NCBI GenBank assembly: GCA_964486455.1
Contig: CAZAMP010000008.1
Span: forward strand, 40,607-104,606
DNA from: CAZAMP01 sp964486455
Lineage (GTDB): Bacteria; Eisenbacteria; RBG-16-71-46; CAZAMP01
Direction of reading: 5' to 3'
Length of the DNA stretch: 64,000 bases
In this document: positions 17,578 through 26,264 of the stretch, one piece after another
Numbering within the stretch: the first letter of the stretch is position 1
Layout: each line of letters opens with the position of its first letter
Made by a program: the position numbers and the translations under genes
The notes under the pieces: model-generated
Database searches by the model: none
Told to the model about the DNA's origin: nothing
The model's input: only the letters and a program-made list of their open reading frames with translations

Positions 17578-18351
17578 ATGTCGCATAAGGGGTACGAGCA
17601 CGACGCGAAGAAGATGTCGTTTCTGGATCACCTCGGCGAGCTCCGAAGTGTTCTCATTCACAGCCTTCTGATTCTTCTCGTCGGTACGGTCATCGCGTGG
17701 GTGTTCTCCGGCAAGGTCCTCGATTTCCTGATCCAGTGGCTCGGCGTCGAGCAGGTTCAATTCCTCAGCCCGATGGAAGCGTTCAACGCGCGCTTCAAAG
17801 TGGCGCTATTCATGGGCTTCGTCGTCGGCCTTCCCGTGATCGCGCTCCGCATATGGGCTTTCGTGGTGCCTGCCCTCCGAGTGAGCGAGCGGAAGATCAT
17901 TCTGCCGAGTTCGCTGCTCACGTCGACCCTCTTTCTCCTTGGATTGGCGTTTGCGCTCCTCTTCCTCACGCCGATGATGCTCAAGTTCCTGGTGGGGTTC
18001 GGAACCGAGCATGCCCAGGCGAACCTGGCGCTGGGTCCGTTGCTGTCGTTCATCTTTCGGATGTGCCTGGCGTGCGGCATTCTGTTCCAGCTCCCGCTGG
18101 TGGTCGCGATCACGAGCTTCATCGGGCTCACGAGCCCGAGATTCCTGCTCAGCAAATGGCGCCACGCCGTCGTCGTCATCTTCGTCGTGGCCGCGATCGC
18201 GACGCCGGGGGACGGTCCGTCACAGATCGTCCTCGCGGCCCCGCTGGTTCTTCTCTACTTTCTGAGCGTCGTACTGTCCTGGCTGATCTGGAAGTCCCGG
18301 GGGCGCGATTCGTCACCGGCATCCAAAGGCGAGGCGGGAGGGGAGGGCTGA
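17578..18351 (+). CDS. tatC: Sec-independent protein translocase TatC
   Basis: 257 residues with six predicted TM segments. It has the TatC N-terminal signature MSFLDHLGELR with the conserved glutamate, the periplasmic loop FLSPMEAFNARFKVALFMG, and the late motif ATPGDGPSQIVLAAPLVLLY. TatC is the twin-arginine signal-peptide receptor of the inner membrane. The nearest tatA-type gene is 12 kb away, at 29586. The stop is 1 bp before coaX. Confidence 0.96.
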   Translation: MSHKGYEHDAKKMSFLDHLGELRSVLIHSLLILLVGTVIAWVFSGKVLDFLIQWLGVEQVQFLSPMEAFNARFKVALFMGFVVGLPVIALRIWAFVVPALRVSERKIILPSSLLTSTLFLLGLAFALLFLTPMMLKFLVGFGTEHAQANLALGPLLSFIFRMCLACGILFQLPLVVAITSFIGLTSPRFLLSKWRHAVVVIFVVAAIATPGDGPSQIVLAAPLVLLYFLSVVLSWLIWKSRGRDSSPASKGEAGGEG

Positions 18352-18352
18352 G

Positions 18353-19135
18353 ATGCCTGCAACCGGGTCGTTTCTGAGCATCGACGTGGGGAACACCTCG
18401 GTCGTGATCGGTCTCTTCGAGGGAGAGCGGCTGGAGCGCCTCTGGCGACTGTCCAGCTTCTGGGGTCGGACGGGCGACGAGATCCGGCTCATTCTCCGTG
18501 AACTGACCCACGAGGCCCTGGGCGGGCGGACCGAGCCGATTCAGGTCGGCATCGCCTCGGTGGTGCCCCAGCTGACCATGCCGTTCGCCGAGGCCTGTCG
18601 AGCGCTCACCGCGGCGGAACCGGTCGTGATCGGTCCCGACGTCGACCTGGGGATCCCAATCCGGTACATTGATCCGTCGCAGGTCGGCCCTGACCGGCTG
18701 GCGAACGCGGTGGCCGTCGGTCACGAGTACCGGGTCCCGGCGATCGTCGTCGATCTGGGAACGACGACGAACTTCGATGTCATCGGCCCCGACGGGGCCT
18801 TCGAGGGTGGGGCCATCGCCCCCGGCCATGTCTCATCCGCCGAGGAGCTTTTCCGGCGAGCGGCGCGGCTGCCCCGGGTCGAGCTTCATCCGGCTCCCGA
18901 TCACGCCATCGGCCGGACCATGGAGCAGGCGATCCGAGCAGGCGTCTTCTTCGGCACTGTCGGCCAGATCGACGGTATCGTCAAACGGATCATCGGGGAG
19001 CTGGGGGGAGATCCGCTCGTTCTCGCTACGGGGGGGCTTGCGGAGGCCGTGGTCGCCGAGTCGCAGACGATTCAAGCGACCGACCCCGCGCTCACGATCA
19101 AGGGCATTCGCCTAATCGCCGCCAGGATCCTCTGA
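18353..19135 (+). CDS. coaX: Type III pantothenate kinase
   Basis: 260 residues of the ASKHA fold. N-terminal FLSIDVGNTSVVIGLFEG (phosphate-1), GPDRLANAVAV (substrate-binding region), VVDLGTTTNFDVI with the catalytic aspartate, and GGAIAPGHVSSAEELFRRAA. It makes 4'-phosphopantothenate, the first step of CoA synthesis. The panB/panC genes in this window supply its substrate. No birA-like gene is fused or adjacent. Confidence 0.94.
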   Translation: MPATGSFLSIDVGNTSVVIGLFEGERLERLWRLSSFWGRTGDEIRLILRELTHEALGGRTEPIQVGIASVVPQLTMPFAEACRALTAAEPVVIGPDVDLGIPIRYIDPSQVGPDRLANAVAVGHEYRVPAIVVDLGTTTNFDVIGPDGAFEGGAIAPGHVSSAEELFRRAARLPRVELHPAPDHAIGRTMEQAIRAGVFFGTVGQIDGIVKRIIGELGGDPLVLATGGLAEAVVAESQTIQATDPALTIKGIRLIAARIL

Positions 19136-19152
19136 TATCGCCAAGAAAAGGG

Positions 19153-19182
19153 TTGCGCCCGCTTTCGAAGACCGTGTATTCT
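19153..19182 (+). promoter_or_regulatory. Candidate promoter of groESL
   Basis: TTGCGC (19153-19158), an 18-bp spacer, then TATTCT (19177-19182). The -10 has four of six consensus bases and the -35 keeps the TTG. It lies immediately before the CIRCE-like operator, the normal arrangement for HrcA-repressed groE promoters. Confidence 0.45.
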
Positions 19183-19188
19183 CGTTTG

Positions 19189-19215
19189 CTGGCATTCGGC
19201 GACACTGAGTGCTAA
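19189..19215 (+). promoter_or_regulatory. CIRCE-like HrcA operator
   Basis: CTGGCATTC, a 9-nt spacer, then GAGTGCTAA. The right half matches the CIRCE consensus perfectly. The left half matches TTAGCACTC at six of nine positions. The 9-nt spacing is exactly the CIRCE spacing, and the element lies 46 bp before groES. Known biology: HrcA binds CIRCE to repress groESL/dnaK operons. hrcA is not in the window. Confidence 0.8.
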
Positions 19216-19261
19216 TCCATAGCAATTAAACATCTTACAAGACCACCATAGGAGGGGTCAG

Positions 19262-19543
19262 ATGAACATCGTTCCACTCGGCGATCGGGTGCTCATCCGG
19301 ACGTTGGATGAGGAAGAAAAGGCTGGATCGATCATCATTCCGGACACGGCGAAGGAGAAGCCCCAGCGCGGAGAGGTCATGGCCGTCGGGCCGGGCCGCC
19401 TCGGCAAGGACGGGAAGCGCTTGGATATGGAAGTCTCCCAAGGGGATAAGGTCCTCTTCGGGAAGTGGTCCGGCACCGAGGTGTCGATGGATGGCGAGAA
19501 GTACCTCGTGATGTGCGAGTCGGATCTCCTGGCGATTCTCTAG
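19262..19543 (+). CDS. groES: Co-chaperonin GroES
   Basis: 93 residues. It matches GroES throughout: VPLGDRVLIRTLDEEEKAGS, the mobile loop SIIIPDTAKEKPQ, VMAVGPG, GDKVLFGKWSGTEV and YLVMCESDLLAIL. It caps the GroEL ring. The ATG at 19262 has a strong AGGAGGGG Shine-Dalgarno. The long A/T-rich leader contains the CIRCE-like site. Confidence 0.98.
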   Translation: MNIVPLGDRVLIRTLDEEEKAGSIIIPDTAKEKPQRGEVMAVGPGRLGKDGKRLDMEVSQGDKVLFGKWSGTEVSMDGEKYLVMCESDLLAIL

Positions 19544-19568
19544 CCGTCCTGAAGGAGGATTCCCAAAG

Positions 19569-21170
19569 ATGTCGAAGCAACTCGAGTTCGACAGCGCGGC
19601 GCGCGACGCCCTTCGGGCCGGTGTGGACAAGCTGGCCGACGCGGTCAACGTGACGCTCGGTCCGCGCGGCCGCAATGTCATATTGGATAAGAAGTTCGGT
19701 GCGCCGACCATCACCTGCGACGGGGTCACGATTGCCAAGGAGATCGAGCTCGCCGACCCGTACGAGAACCTGGGGGCACAGCTGCTCAAGGAAGTCGCGA
19801 CCAAGACGCAGGATGACGCCGGAGACGGCACGACCACGGCCTGTGTTCTGGGGCAGGCGATGGTGCGCACCGGGCTCAGGCAGGTGACCGCGGGGGCCAA
19901 CCCGATGGCGGTCAAGCGCGGGATGGATCGCGCGTGCGACGCGCTCATCGAGAAGCTCGCCGAGTCCTCGCGCACGGTGCGCGGCCGGGAGCAGATCCAG
20001 CACGTCGCAATGATCGCCGCCAACAATGACGAGGAGATCGGTGAGCTGATCGCCCGCTCCCTCGAAGATGTGGGCAAAGACGGCGTCGTCCAGGTCGAAG
20101 AGGCTAAGTCGATCGCCACGAGCCTCGACACCGTCAAGGGGATGCAGTTCGATCGCGGCTATCTCTCGCCTTACTTCGTGTCCGACGCCGAGCGCATGGA
20201 GGTCGTGATCGAAGATGCCTATCTGCTCATTCACGACAAGAAGATCTCGGCGATGAAGGACCTGCTGCCGATCCTCGAGAAGATCGTGCAGCTCGGTAAG
20301 CCGCTCATGATTCTGGCGGAAGACGTGGACGGCGAGGCGCTCGCCACGCTGGTGGTGAACAAGATCCGTGGCACGTTCAACTGCTGCGCGGTCAAGGCGC
20401 CCGGCTACGGTGATCGGCGCAAGGCCATGCTCGAGGACATTGCCGTCCTGACCGGGGGACGTGTGCTGAGCGAGGAGATGGGTTTCAAGCTCGAGAACGC
20501 GACCACGGCCGATCTCGGTCAAGCGCGCCGGATCGTCATCGACAAGGACAACACGACCATCATCCAAGGCGCCGGGAAGAAGAAAGCGATCGAGGAGCGG
20601 TGCGGTGAAATCCGCGCGGCGATCGAGAACACGACGAGCGATTGGGACGGTGAGAAGCTACAGGAGCGTCTCGCGAAGCTCGCCGGTGGTGTCGCCGTCA
20701 TCAGCGTCGGCGCGGCCACTGAGGTCGAGCTGAAGGAGCGGAAGTCACGCGTCGAGGACGCGCTCGCGGCCACGCGAGCCGCGATCGAGGAGGGCGTCGT
20801 GGTCGGCGGCGGCGTGGCGCTCATCCGCGCGGGAGAGAGCCTGGACGACGTCAGATACGACGGCGACGAGGATCTCGGACGCAAAGTCGTGATCAACGCG
20901 CTGACCGCGCCCGCGCACCGCATCGCGACCAATGCCGGAGAGGAAGGCGCGGTCGTCGTCGAGCAGATCCGGGCGAAGAAGGGAGCCTATGGCTTCAACG
21001 CTCAGAGCCGCGATCTGGTCGATCTCCAGAAGGACGGTGTGCTGGATCCCGCGAAGGTCACACGCGTCGCATTGCAAAATGCAGTGTCGATCGCCGGCCT
21101 CATCCTCACCACGGAGACGTTGGTGACGGAAAAGGTCGAGGATGACGAAGAGGACGAGGGGGACGGCTAG
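19569..21170 (+). CDS. groEL: Chaperonin GroEL
   Basis: 533 residues. It carries VNVTLGPRGRNVILDKKFG, the ATP-site motif DDAGDGTTTACVL, GYLSPYFVSDAERMEV, APGYGDRRKAMLEDIAVLTGG and VVGGGVALIRA. The C-terminus is acidic (EDDEEDEGDG) instead of the usual GGM tail. Folding chamber formed with GroES. The Shine-Dalgarno AAGGAGG is 8 nt before the ATG. A clear terminator follows. Confidence 0.98.
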   Translation: MSKQLEFDSAARDALRAGVDKLADAVNVTLGPRGRNVILDKKFGAPTITCDGVTIAKEIELADPYENLGAQLLKEVATKTQDDAGDGTTTACVLGQAMVRTGLRQVTAGANPMAVKRGMDRACDALIEKLAESSRTVRGREQIQHVAMIAANNDEEIGELIARSLEDVGKDGVVQVEEAKSIATSLDTVKGMQFDRGYLSPYFVSDAERMEVVIEDAYLLIHDKKISAMKDLLPILEKIVQLGKPLMILAEDVDGEALATLVVNKIRGTFNCCAVKAPGYGDRRKAMLEDIAVLTGGRVLSEEMGFKLENATTADLGQARRIVIDKDNTTIIQGAGKKKAIEERCGEIRAAIENTTSDWDGEKLQERLAKLAGGVAVISVGAATEVELKERKSRVEDALAATRAAIEEGVVVGGGVALIRAGESLDDVRYDGDEDLGRKVVINALTAPAHRIATNAGEEGAVVVEQIRAKKGAYGFNAQSRDLVDLQKDGVLDPAKVTRVALQNAVSIAGLILTTETLVTEKVEDDEEDEGDG

Positions 21171-21197
21171 ACCCCGTCGTTTGAATAACGTAGAGAT

Positions 21198-21228
21198 ACG
21201 GCCCCGGACGCTCGTTCGGGGCCGTTTT
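21198..21228 (+). terminator. Rho-independent terminator after groEL
   Basis: Perfect 9-bp stem ACGGCCCCG (21198-21206) with CGGGGCCGT (21217-21225), a 10-nt loop, then TTT. It lies 28 bp after the groEL stop. Confidence 0.9.
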
Positions 21229-21343
21229 CATCCACTCGCCGATCTGCCCCCTGCATCCCTAGGCTGAAGCGGCCGATATCCGTATAGATCTCACGGTTCA
21301 CGCCCTTTGATTCGCACTCTTGAAGCAGGGGGGTTTCGGGCCT

Positions 21344-23362
21344 ATGGGCGGATCACGGCAGACGTGGTGGGCGCGTTCGAGCGCCCTTGTTCTATTGGTA
21401 GTTTTGATGCTCACCGCCTGCGCGTTCGAGGCTCCCGAGGCCCCGACGTTCCAGACGCAGGTGGTTCTTCCCTTCCCTCTCCGCACGTACACGATCGAAG
21501 AGCTCATCGAGGGTACCGACGGAGTCATTATCGATTCGTCCGGCATCCGCATCTCGCAGGGTGGGGATATCGACGCTGTTCAGATCGATGATGAGCTCAC
21601 GACCTCGATCGCCGGCGTGTCGTTCTCCAGCGTCATCGGGTCCTTCTCGCTCGAGGAGGGGATGGCGGCAAACGTGAACTTCGCTTACTCGGATCTCGCG
21701 CCCGGCGCGCCGACCGGAAGCGTGATCGTTCCGCCGTTCCCGTTCGACATCCCGGAACGGGAAGTCAGCGGTCTGAATCAGTTCTCCGAGGTGACGTTCG
21801 CGACCGGCGATCTGATCATCGAGGCGACGAATGAGCTGCCGGTGCCGATCTCCGGCGCATCCGTCCCGCCGCCCGGTTTCGCTCTCATCGTCCGAAACGG
21901 CTTCGGGGGTGAGATCTTGGTGGACTGGGTCCGTCCGGACGAAATCGAACCCGGGGAGACCGTATCCACGACGGTGGACATGGCCGGAAAGACGATGGGG
22001 AGCACGATTACGGTCGCGATCGAGGGCGCGTCGAACGGAAGCGACGGGCAGTTCGTTGACATCGTGGCCGAAGAAGGCGTTTCGGTGGAGGTTCGGCTTG
22101 AAAACGTGACGGCCTCGAGCGCCACGGCGCAGGTCCCCGAGCAACGTTTCGGAGACGCGGGAACCGCGTCGTGGAGCGACAGCCTGCTGATGAAGGAAGC
22201 GGCCATCGATTCCGGACGGACAACGATCTCGCTCCAGAACGCGACGCCGCTGGATGCGACGCTCCAGCTTCGCTTCCCGGATTTCTTCGTCGGCACCGAC
22301 ACATTGAGCATGGACATTCCTCTGGCGGCCGGCGCGTCCGACGTTCGGCAGCTGGATTTCGCGGGCGCCCGTTTCCTGGCCGATGAGCCCACGAGCGAAA
22401 CGAGCTACGCGATTCGCGTTCGAACCGAGGACACGGGTGATCAGGAAGTCCTGCTCTCGTCAACGGACTCCATTTCGGTGACGGTGGGGGACATCGATCT
22501 GCGACTCGCGTGGGTGGAGGCGGTGACGTACGGCATCGAGACATCTTTCGGGCCGTACGAAGAGACGTTCGAGTGGCCCGATGAGATGGACCCGTTCACT
22601 CTGGGCGCGGCCAGTCTGATGCTGACGCTGCAAAACGAGATCGGGACCGTGATCGATGGTGAGATCACGATTGAGGCGTTCTCCGACACCGATACGGAGA
22701 CGCTCGTCGAGACGGTCACCGTCCAGGCTGGGGCGCTCGACGTTCCGGTGGTGACCGAGATTGTGCTCGACGAGTCGAACAGCAATATCCTCGATCTCTT
22801 GGCGATTCAACCGACGCGGATGGAGATGTCCGGGACCTTCGAGGTCCGTAGCGGACAGCTCGTTCGCATGGATCGGACCGCTGAGATCGGAGGATCGTAC
22901 GGCATCGAGGCCCCATTCGAGTTCGAGGTGACGGGCGGCGCGATCCTGCCCGATCCGTCGGAACTCGGTCTCGATGAGGACACGCGGAGTGAGCTGAGCG
23001 GGCGGGTCACGAACGTCAGGTTCGAGGCGAAGCTGACGAACGGGTTTCCGTTCGGAGCGTCCGCCACGCTGGTCTTCGGGCAGAACCCGGCCACACTGTT
23101 CGACACTCCCGATGTCGCCATGGATCCGGTGAACGCACCCGCCGCGCGCGTCAATCAGGTGAGCGGCAAGACGGAGGAGCCCACCGAGAGCGTGAGCACC
23201 ATCATCCTTGGTGAGGAGGCGATGGATGTTCTGCTCGGTCCCGATGTCTACATGGGTGTTCAGGTTGACGTCGAGCCGACCGACGGCGTCGTCGTCGTAT
23301 CGCCCGACGCGGAGGTTGCCGTTCGCGGCGTGCTGGTCATTGACTTGACGGTGGATGAATAA
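21344..23362 (+). CDS. Large acidic lipoprotein of unknown function (beta-rich)
   Basis: 672 residues from ATG 21344, with AGGGGGG about 10 nt upstream. A TTG at 21320 is a longer alternative. The lipoprotein signal peptide ends in lipobox LTAC (Cys26). The remainder is strongly acidic and beta-strand-like, with repeated alternation of short hydrophobic strands and S/T/G/D-rich turns, suggesting several beta-sandwich domains. I recognise no enzyme motif. It ends in TAATG overlap with a predicted outer-membrane beta-barrel gene, so the two probably act together at the outer membrane. Confidence 0.75.
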   Translation: MGGSRQTWWARSSALVLLVVLMLTACAFEAPEAPTFQTQVVLPFPLRTYTIEELIEGTDGVIIDSSGIRISQGGDIDAVQIDDELTTSIAGVSFSSVIGSFSLEEGMAANVNFAYSDLAPGAPTGSVIVPPFPFDIPEREVSGLNQFSEVTFATGDLIIEATNELPVPISGASVPPPGFALIVRNGFGGEILVDWVRPDEIEPGETVSTTVDMAGKTMGSTITVAIEGASNGSDGQFVDIVAEEGVSVEVRLENVTASSATAQVPEQRFGDAGTASWSDSLLMKEAAIDSGRTTISLQNATPLDATLQLRFPDFFVGTDTLSMDIPLAAGASDVRQLDFAGARFLADEPTSETSYAIRVRTEDTGDQEVLLSSTDSISVTVGDIDLRLAWVEAVTYGIETSFGPYEETFEWPDEMDPFTLGAASLMLTLQNEIGTVIDGEITIEAFSDTDTETLVETVTVQAGALDVPVVTEIVLDESNSNILDLLAIQPTRMEMSGTFEVRSGQLVRMDRTAEIGGSYGIEAPFEFEVTGGAILPDPSELGLDEDTRSELSGRVTNVRFEAKLTNGFPFGASATLVFGQNPATLFDTPDVAMDPVNAPAARVNQVSGKTEEPTESVSTIILGEEAMDVLLGPDVYMGVQVDVEPTDGVVVVSPDAEVAVRGVLVIDLTVDE

Positions 23363-24618
23363 TGATGAAATCCATTCAATTCCATATCGTGTTTTTCGCC
23401 GTTCTCGCCGCTGTGGTCGTCGCCTCGGGTGCGGAGGCGTCGAGCCGCTCGACCGGGATGGGCGGCGCACGGATCGCCGTGCCCGATCCCGCGCTTCTGG
23501 GGCGCGACAATCCCGCCGTGTTGGGGGTCATGGCTCCGCGCGGCTTCCGTCTCAACGTCTTCGATATCTCCGCCACGGGCGGCAACAGCGCATTCGGCGT
23601 GCAGGACTACGTGCGCTACAATGGCGCGGTCCTGACCGAGGCGGACGAGGACGAGATTCTCTCTCGTCTCGGAGACGGCGGCCTGGAGATTTCCGGTGGC
23701 GCACGCGGGTACGGCCCCGGATTCGGGTTCGGTCCGTTCGCATTCTCGGCCCGCGCAATCGGCGCGGCCGGAGGGCGCGTGCCGAAGAGCGTCCTCGAGC
23801 TTGTATTCGACGGCAACAGCCTCGACGAACCGGCCGATTTCTCCGCCGCGGCCGGCGGAGGCTGGGCCGCGATCGAGGGCGCACTCGCGTACGGACATCC
23901 TCTCGACGACCTGATTACCGGTGGCGAGACGACCGCGGGACTTCGGGCCCGCTACCTCTATGGTCTCTACGTCGCCCAGGTCACGCACGCGTCGGGGCGA
24001 GTCGTGACGACGATCGACACCCTCTACGGCACCGGTCGGCTCGACCTCCGGACTGCCACAGGCGGGACCGGGTACGCGCTCGACGCCGGACTTCTTCACC
24101 GCAGGGGTGATCTCAACCTCGGGTTCCGTCTTGTCGGTCTCTGGAGCAAGATGACCTGGGATTCGGAGACGGAGATCACGACCTTCACCGTCGATGCCGG
24201 CGTCGGCGACATCTTCGACGACGATTCGGAGATGCCGGAGCCGGAGACGACCGAGGAGACGGTCGCCACCACGGCGTTCTCGTCGCGGCTGCCGCTTCGG
24301 ATCGGCTTGGGGGCCGGCTATCCCGTCGGGCCCGCGATCGTCGCCGCCGACATCGAGCACACGCCCCTGGGGCTGGCCGTTGGAGAGGACCCGTGGCGCG
24401 TGTCGAGCGGTGCGGAGTTCCTGCTCCTCGGCGGGCACATCCGTCCGCGCGTCGGCGCGATGATCGGCTCGACCGCCGGCAAGTCGCTCACCGGGGGGCT
24501 CTCGTTCCTCTTGGGCCCGTTCCGTCTCGATCTCGACGCCGGGACCTCGGGCAGCTTCAACCCCTTCTCGCCGAGAGGGCTGCAAGTGGCTGCCGGAAGC
24601 TCGCTTGTGCTGGGCTGA
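23362..24618 (+). CDS. Predicted outer-membrane beta-barrel protein (TraF/DUF5723-like)
   Basis: 418 residues. A Sec signal peptide (about 1-26, ending ASGAEA) is followed by SRSTGMGGARIAVPDPALLGRDNPA, an N-terminal pattern of OmpP1/PorV/TraF-like barrels (G-MGGA-A-DP-A--NPA). Alternating amphipathic strands rich in Gly and aromatics continue to the end (LRARYLYGLYVAQ, LGFRLVGLWSKM, FRLDLDAG). Start ATG 23362 overlaps the upstream lipoprotein stop; ATG 23365 is an alternative. A role with the lipoprotein is inferred from the overlap only. Confidence 0.75.
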   Translation: MMKSIQFHIVFFAVLAAVVVASGAEASSRSTGMGGARIAVPDPALLGRDNPAVLGVMAPRGFRLNVFDISATGGNSAFGVQDYVRYNGAVLTEADEDEILSRLGDGGLEISGGARGYGPGFGFGPFAFSARAIGAAGGRVPKSVLELVFDGNSLDEPADFSAAAGGGWAAIEGALAYGHPLDDLITGGETTAGLRARYLYGLYVAQVTHASGRVVTTIDTLYGTGRLDLRTATGGTGYALDAGLLHRRGDLNLGFRLVGLWSKMTWDSETEITTFTVDAGVGDIFDDDSEMPEPETTEETVATTAFSSRLPLRIGLGAGYPVGPAIVAADIEHTPLGLAVGEDPWRVSSGAEFLLLGGHIRPRVGAMIGSTAGKSLTGGLSFLLGPFRLDLDAGTSGSFNPFSPRGLQVAAGSSLVLG

Positions 24619-24620
24619 GG

Positions 24621-24639
24621 CGCCGGCTTCACGCCGGCG
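24621..24639 (+). terminator. GC hairpin after the barrel gene (weak terminator candidate)
   Basis: CGCCGGC (24621-24627), loop TTCAC, then GCCGGCG (24633-24639), just after the stop. There is no T-run, so termination would need another factor. Confidence 0.3.
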
Positions 24640-24655
24640 TCCGGCCAGTTCCCGC

Positions 24656-24685
24656 TTGACACCTCCCGTGAGGCTCCCGTACGAT
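24656..24685 (+). promoter_or_regulatory. Promoter of the folB-to-thiI operon
   Basis: Perfect -35 TTGACA (24656-24661), an 18-bp spacer, -10 TACGAT (24680-24685, four of six). It is placed about 65 bp before the folB ATG. Confidence 0.65.
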
Positions 24686-24751
24686 TCGTATCGTGGTATA
24701 GTGTCATAACTCTTTTAATCAGTGTAGGTTACGAGGTCGGGGAGGAACCCG

Positions 24752-25108
24752 ATGGCGGTGATCCGCATCCGCGACCTGCCGCTCGAGGTACGGATCGGGG
24801 CGCTGCCGGAAGAGCGTGTCTCGCCACAGACCGTGCGGGCGGACATCGAGGTCCGTATCGACGACACGGAGTGTGACGAGCGCGATAGCCTCGATGCAAC
24901 GCTCGACTACACACTGCTCGCCGCGGCCGTGCGGGACGTGTCTGCGCCTCCCTGTCACCTCGTGGAAACGATGGCGCGCCGCATTCACAAGCGTGTCGTG
25001 TCGTTGGACCGAGTGCGTTGGGCGCGTGTGCGTGTCAGGAAGTTCAATCCACCCGGCATGGGAGACGTCGCCTACGTCGAGGTTGAGGAGGAGGGCGGCC
25101 CCGGATGA
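24752..25108 (+). CDS. folB: Dihydroneopterin aldolase
   Basis: 118 residues of the T-fold family. IRIRDLPLEVRIGALPEER contains the conserved region around the substrate-binding residues. DATLDYTLLAAAV (usual DYxxl), HLVETMARRI with the catalytic-site glutamate, and a final beta strand (ARVRVRKFNPPGM) follow. It converts dihydroneopterin to hydroxymethyl-dihydropterin and glycolaldehyde in folate synthesis. The ATG follows GGGGAGGAACCCG. ATGA overlap with folK. Confidence 0.93.
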   Translation: MAVIRIRDLPLEVRIGALPEERVSPQTVRADIEVRIDDTECDERDSLDATLDYTLLAAAVRDVSAPPCHLVETMARRIHKRVVSLDRVRWARVRVRKFNPPGMGDVAYVEVEEEGGPG

Positions 25109-25617
25109 ACGGGATCTTCGTAGGGCTCGGCGCGAACATCGGGGACCGAGAGCGTACCATCCGGCGCGCGCTCGCCCAGCTCGACAAGCTACCCGAGACG
25201 GAGCTCCTCCGTGTCTCGTCGCTCTACGATACGGATCCCATCGGTGTTCTGGAGCAGCCGCCGTTTCTGAACGCGGTCGCCGAGCTGGAGAGCGGGCTCG
25301 CCGCGCGCGAGCTGCTCTGGCATCTACTGCTCGTGGAGCGTCGTCTGGGTCGGGATGGAACGCGGCAGCGCTGGGGGCCGCGTACGATCGACCTCGATCT
25401 GTTGCTGTACGGCAATGACGAGATCGACGAACCCGACTTGATCGTGCCGCATCCCGAGCTTCATCGGCGCGCGTTCGTTCTCGTTCCCATGGCCGAACTC
25501 GCGCCCGATCTGCTTCATCCCGTGATCGATCGTTCCGTGCGCGAGCTCTTGCACGAAAATGATCAACTGAGCGGCGTGCGTTCGTTGGGGCGCTTCTGGT
25601 ATCAGGATGTTCGATGA
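25105..25617 (+). CDS. folK: 2-amino-4-hydroxy-6-hydroxymethyldihydropteridine pyrophosphokinase
   Basis: 170 residues. FVGLGANIGDRERTIRRAL, SSLYDTDPIG, PPFLNAVAEL, LLLVERRLGRD, the HPPK signature RWGPRTIDLDLLLYGN with the two metal-binding aspartates, and PHPELHRRAFVLVPMAEL are all present. It pyrophosphorylates the FolB product. Translation is coupled to folB by a 4-nt overlap and to the next gene by another ATGA. Confidence 0.96.
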   Translation: MNGIFVGLGANIGDRERTIRRALAQLDKLPETELLRVSSLYDTDPIGVLEQPPFLNAVAELESGLAARELLWHLLLVERRLGRDGTRQRWGPRTIDLDLLLYGNDEIDEPDLIVPHPELHRRAFVLVPMAELAPDLLHPVIDRSVRELLHENDQLSGVRSLGRFWYQDVR

Positions 25618-26264
25618 TTCCACAAGACTACATCGCGATCGAAGGTGTGATCGGGGCCGGTAAGACGACGCTGGCGCGGCTCATCGCGGAGCGCATCCAA
25701 GCACGGCTCCTTCTCGAAGAGGTGGAGGAAAACCCGTTCCTCGAGCTCTTCTACAAGGACATGCGCCGCTACGCGTTTCAGACGCAGATGTTCTTCGTCA
25801 CCGGCCGCTATCGCCAGCAATGTGATTTCATGCAGGGCGACGTGTTCTTCCAGAAGACGGTGAGTGACTACCTCTTTCAGAAGGACCGCATCTTCGCGAA
25901 CATCACGCTCGATGATCGGGAGCTGGATCTTTACAATCGAATCGTTCCCGTTATGGAGCGCGACATTCCGCGTCCGGACCTCGTCATCTACCTGCAAGCG
26001 AGTCTACCGGTGCTTCTGCACCGGATCGAGAACCGCGGTCGGACCTACGAGCGGACTATCGAGCCCGACTACCTTTCGTCGCTGAGCGAGGCATACAACT
26101 ACTTCTTCTTCCACTACACGGATACACCGCTTCTCGTGGTGAACACGAACGAGATCGATATCGTCAACAACCCGCTCGACTTCGAGGAACTCATGAAGCG
26201 TATCGCCGAGCACTCCGGCGGTACGGTTTACTACGCGCCCCGACGGGAAGGGGGTGAGGAATGA
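25614..26264 (+). CDS. Deoxynucleoside kinase (dGK/dAK/dCK type)
   Basis: 216 residues. P-loop EGVIGAGKTTLARLIAER (about residues 8-26), EEVEENPFLELFYKD with the substrate glutamate, QMFFVTGRYRQ, KDRIFANITL (the DR motif), and a lid arginine region (RIENRGRTYERTI) identify the deoxyribonucleoside salvage kinases. The preferred base cannot be told from sequence by eye. It sits between folK and panB, as in several FCB-type genomes. ATGA overlaps on both sides imply one polycistronic message. Confidence 0.9.
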   Translation: MIPQDYIAIEGVIGAGKTTLARLIAERIQARLLLEEVEENPFLELFYKDMRRYAFQTQMFFVTGRYRQQCDFMQGDVFFQKTVSDYLFQKDRIFANITLDDRELDLYNRIVPVMERDIPRPDLVIYLQASLPVLLHRIENRGRTYERTIEPDYLSSLSEAYNYFFFHYTDTPLLVVNTNEIDIVNNPLDFEELMKRIAEHSGGTVYYAPRREGGEE

